A stretch of 64,000 nucleotides of DNA from contig JAQJVL010000290.1 in assembly GCA_035578905.1 (NCBI GenBank), positions 434,001-498,000 on the forward strand. Direction: 5' to 3'. The translations under genes and the position numbers were made by a program. Below, piece by piece: positions 60,349 to 64,000 of the stretch; the first letter of the stretch is position 1, and each line of letters opens with the position of its first letter. This DNA is from Stictocephala bisonia. Lineage: Eukaryota > Arthropoda > Insecta > Hemiptera > Membracidae. The notes under the pieces are model-generated. The model was not told the origin of the DNA, made no database searches, and was given only the letters and a program-made list of their open reading frames with translations.

Positions 60349-63300
60349 GATAATCAAAATTTGTCAATAATGTCTTGATAGACCTTCTTTAATAAACTTT
60401 TTCAAGAGGCCCGTTCCTAATATATATTCGAATCATTCTAGTTTTATACATACGACAAGTACACCGTTAAAGTGTGGAGTGTCAACAATTTTACACTCGT
60501 TATATTGAAACAAATTAGAATTATATAACACCCTACTAAATGTTGATCTGTGAGTGTTTTTAAGGGGACACTTGAGCATTTTTTGAAGTGCTCATATCAA
60601 TGTGTTAAACATATCCCTCCATTTACACTAGAATATTAATTCTATCTATATATAAAATAATTACTTAACATTAATTATATAAATTGTAAAAATAGTACAA
60701 TGTTCTACTGATTTATAACAAGTTCTTTACATATAAGGTTGAATTTTGTTATTTAAAGCTATTTATATTTTACCTAAATATAACATAATTATATTTTCAT
60801 TTTGTATACATGTAATGTATATAACTGGCATTTTAGGTAAAATATTCTTGTTTACTTTACATGGACAGCAGGACATGGACATTAAACTATTGCTGAATAA
60901 ATGGTAAATTTTGCAATAAAACAATTATTCTAATAGAGATAAATTAGGATTAAAACAATCATATACAGTATACAATAGAAGTGATTTAGAATTTAAAATA
61001 ATGTCTGTTTGTAATCTTGTGCTTTGTAAACAAATAAAGTTTCTGTTTGGTTCTATTGTAATTAGTTTAGAAATGAGGCATGAATATAACTCTAGGATAA
61101 TATATAGCTTTAATTCTTGGTCTGATTACAATATAAAAATTATTATTGTTTGCATATATTGTGTGGGTGTAAAAAGAATCCATTTTTAAATATTTGGTTA
61201 TGCTTTTTCGATCTTAACTTTGATTAAAACAAGCTAGTGCACCTTACATGATAAAAAAACCGACTTATAGTTATTTATTCAAAAAAATTACCATCAAATG
61301 AATCTTTATTACAGTTATGACAGTAAATACATTTATTAGATACTTACGCATATTATTCTTTCTGAACACAATTAATTAAACAGTGATATAACTTCATGTA
61401 ATAAATATAAAAATACTAAATAAAAAATTTTTTGGATGCCATGTACTGTATCAACAAATATTGGGGATGGAATGAAACAGATAATAGCAGTTTTAAACTA
61501 TCGTGTTGTTGAACCTAATTAAATTCATATTTAGATGAGGGACTGTAGTTTGGCCGTGGCAGGTGCCAGGATTAGGTTGGGTTTGGGTCATACTGATTTG
61601 TGTTCTATCACTTGCCAATCGGAAGAGGATTTGTCCTAGACAAACATTGTCAAGAACATTTAAAAACTAACCGTAAATTGTGTAATTTTAAACAGTCCAA
61701 CACTTAAATATACACAGCAAGTGTAAGTAAATTTAATTATTCAGCTACCTAAAATGATTTTCAATGAAATATGTACTTTGCTTTGGATATGTTATGCATT
61801 AGGCATTTCACCAGCCAGGTATTAGATGACCAATTTTCCTACAACTATACAATTTAGTCAGCCTTTTATTGGATGAAACATGGCACGAAAAAATACATGT
61901 ATGTCAAGATAGTTTAACATAAATACACGAAAATATAGTTATTGTATCCAAGTAGAGTTTCACAGCAGTGATATTTTATTCCTAACAGCCCACAGAACCT
62001 TTTTTAATGATGAAATTGTATCATATGTTGGTGAAGTTAGGAAAGAATATGGTAACAAAACAAATTTGTGAAGCAAAATATTGTGAAAAGAAACTAACAC
62101 ATATATTTTAAAAATCACTGAATGTACAAACCATGTATCCATCCGGTGACCGTCATAAGGGAAGGTCCGGGAGGTAACAAACGAGCAGGACTTGGAGGGT
62201 CAGGAACATATTTCGCCGAGATAACCCAGGTAACTCGATAACCTTGTACTGATGGAGATATCGTAGCTCTCTCAGCTGATCAGTGAGACATTTGTCTCTC
62301 GAAGATGGCCCTGAGGTACAAAGACACATTGTTCTCACTTAGTCATCTCCCATGTAAAATGTGAATAACATTCATTTGCGATGTTTGTGAGGAAACACGA
62401 CTACAGTGATTGAATTACCTCATTAACCTAAAGGCCTGGTGAATATCCCATGACTAACTTTTTATGGTAATAAATAACCTTAAAGAGTACCAGGTGAATT
62501 AGGGGGCTGGGACATTCTCATCACGCATAATCGTACAGTTAAAAGTATTTAAACAAATAACACTAGACGAACAACATTTTATATTTAGCTTTTTACCCCA
62601 TTCAGTAATATTTCATAAATGTTTCCATAATAGCCTATGAGGGACGTCCTGATCGAGCTTGTTAAAATTTCTTAAATATAAGCTCAGGTCAAGTGCACAA
62701 TTATTGAAGCGTAATTGACAATCCTTTCACGGAAATAATGCTGTACATATAAGATCTGGAAAGGTTGATGGATTACAACATTCTTAATACTAAAAGTGTT
62801 AAATTTCTTTCGATATTATATATTTACCAGCTACTAAAACGTTTCTGGTTTCATTAAAATTGACAGTTCACTAGCTGCTTGTTCAAATTTTTTTCTATTT
62901 TTTTATTAGAAGTAATTTTTTTCATGCTAACAAGATTTTATAAGTAAAAAGTATGACCTTAAAACACTTTGGTTACTACGAACAACTAACTCTTAATATA
63001 CTAACAGTGGACTGGAATGACCAACCATTTATTGGACCTATTCTCCACAAGACCCATATGCAATGGTTAAGGATATATTTTACATGTTTTTCTCGATAAA
63101 ATTGTGATTAATATGTTAATTTTGTAGATGTTTATTGGACAATTTTAATTTCCTGGCGTATATTTCACGTTGAGTCTATGATACGCATACTTAAATTCTT
63201 TTAGTAACAAATACTTAATTGACAACACCAGCAAACTAAAAAAAAGAAAAAGAAAAAACATGAAGCAATCAACATTAAGAATTTACTCAAGAATTTATAC

Positions 63301-63713
63301 AAATTTAAATACAGTAACTATAATCAGCTAATTAACAAAATTTTTAATGTTCGAACAATGAAGCTGTGTTCATGTTCAAAATTCTAAAGTTTATTACTGA
63401 TCTTACAGAGAATATTTTGTGCTGGGTGGAATCCAGGCCAGAGGTTGACAAACAATTTTGATTGCTGAAATCTTCTCTTCTACTTTTGTATTTTTTATTA
63501 TAATTTCATATGAATTATTCATAAAAATTAAAAACAATCTATTTTATATCAACATTAAATAGCCTTTTTAAAATTAAAACATACAAAAAAGGCACAGAGT
63601 CAATTTCTCATTGCCCCAACGAACGCCTCAGTCGCAGTTCCACTAACATAAATCATTATGAATATGCAGTATTATTACATAGTTTATCAGTAAAAATGTG
63701 GAGAAGAATATAA
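60349..63713. other. AT-rich gene-free interval
   Basis: A modest GC-richer patch at 62140-62345 carries an unrecognised 61-codon minus-strand frame. A purine run (A/G) occurs at 63238-63258. No transposon termini or arrays were seen. Confidence 0.4.
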
Positions 63714-64000
63714 GGGGAGGGGATGATGACGCTCTGCCGTCCACAATGAGAATAAGGGGAGGGGATGATGACGCTCTGCCGTTCACAACGAGAATAAGGG
63801 GAGGGGATGATGACGCTCTGCCGTCTACAACGAGAATAAGGGGAGGGGATGATGACGCTCTGCCGTCCACAACGAGAATAAGGGGAGGGGATGATGACGC
63901 TCTGCCGTTCACAACGAGAATAAGGGGAGGGGATGATGACGCTCTGCCGTCTACAACGAGAATAAGGGGAGGGGATGATGACGCTCTGCCATCCACAACG
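63714..64000. repeat. 42-bp tandem array running off the window
   Basis: Seven units start GGGGAGGGGATGATGACG at 63714, 63756, 63798, 63840, 63882, 63924 and 63966. They vary at one short spot after CTGCCG in the order TCC, TTC, TCT, TCC, TTC, TCT, with TCC again in the last unit, so the real repeating block is three units (126 bp). The minus-strand 117-codon frame (DGRASSSPPLILVV repeated) follows from the 14-codon unit length. Confidence 0.95.

Noticed and set aside
63643..63996. 117-codon minus-strand frame with DGRASSSPP repeats
   Set aside because: By-product of the 42-bp array.

Overview
This 64-kb window is AT-rich eukaryotic nuclear DNA, most probably from an insect or another arthropod. 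The evidence is the overall base composition, TTAGG/CCTAA runs inside transposons (the insect telomere motif), non-LTR reverse-transcriptase fossils, Tc1/mariner-type TA-flanked inverted-repeat elements, tRNA-derived SINEs and many minisatellites. No long intact coding region is present. Most open reading frames here are by-products of tandem repeats whose unit length is a multiple of three (36, 42 and about 66 bp), or pieces of dead retrotransposons.

Layout. 1-9.9 kb: non-coding DNA with a diverged repeat present twice (2.28 and 5.94 kb), a 99-bp hairpin (3.88 kb), an 18-copy minisatellite (4.2-5.3 kb) and a complete 317-bp TA-flanked MITE (7.87 kb). 9.9-12.7 kb: a (CA)n tract of about 320 bp, a tiny RT motif fossil, a SINE, a 36-bp minisatellite and an RT fragment packed side by side. 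12.7-21.4 kb: mostly featureless, except a CpG-rich island ending in a strong 5' splice site (18.43-18.66 kb) and a GC-rich open frame with a good start context at 21.2 kb. These two may be the first exons of a gene. 21.7-24.4 kb: a 2.7-kb array of ~38-bp repeats, degenerate on the left and nearly identical in its last 14 copies. 25.8-27.3 kb: a long fold-back element with a second element nested in its right arm, with an 8-bp target duplication and a visible empty site in the other arm. 28-37 kb: two more tandem arrays, SINE-like pieces and a possible first coding exon at 36.16 kb. 37-48.2 kb: SINE copies, two copies of a ~300-350-bp TIR element, and a 5'-truncated CR1-like retrotransposon broken by frameshifts and a mutated catalytic motif. 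52-56.4 kb: a 42-bp minisatellite with a hairpin in many units, and a ~45-bp array carrying nine perfect TGACGTCA palindromes. 58-64 kb: a GC-rich hairpin, two more MITEs, a tRNA-like sequence and a 42-bp array running off the right end.

There are no operons and no recognisable pathway. The gene models offered are exon candidates only and need transcript evidence. The best-supported content is the repeat and transposon architecture. Base-level boundaries of TIRs, target duplications and repeat periods were read directly. Family names are inferences from motif resemblance.
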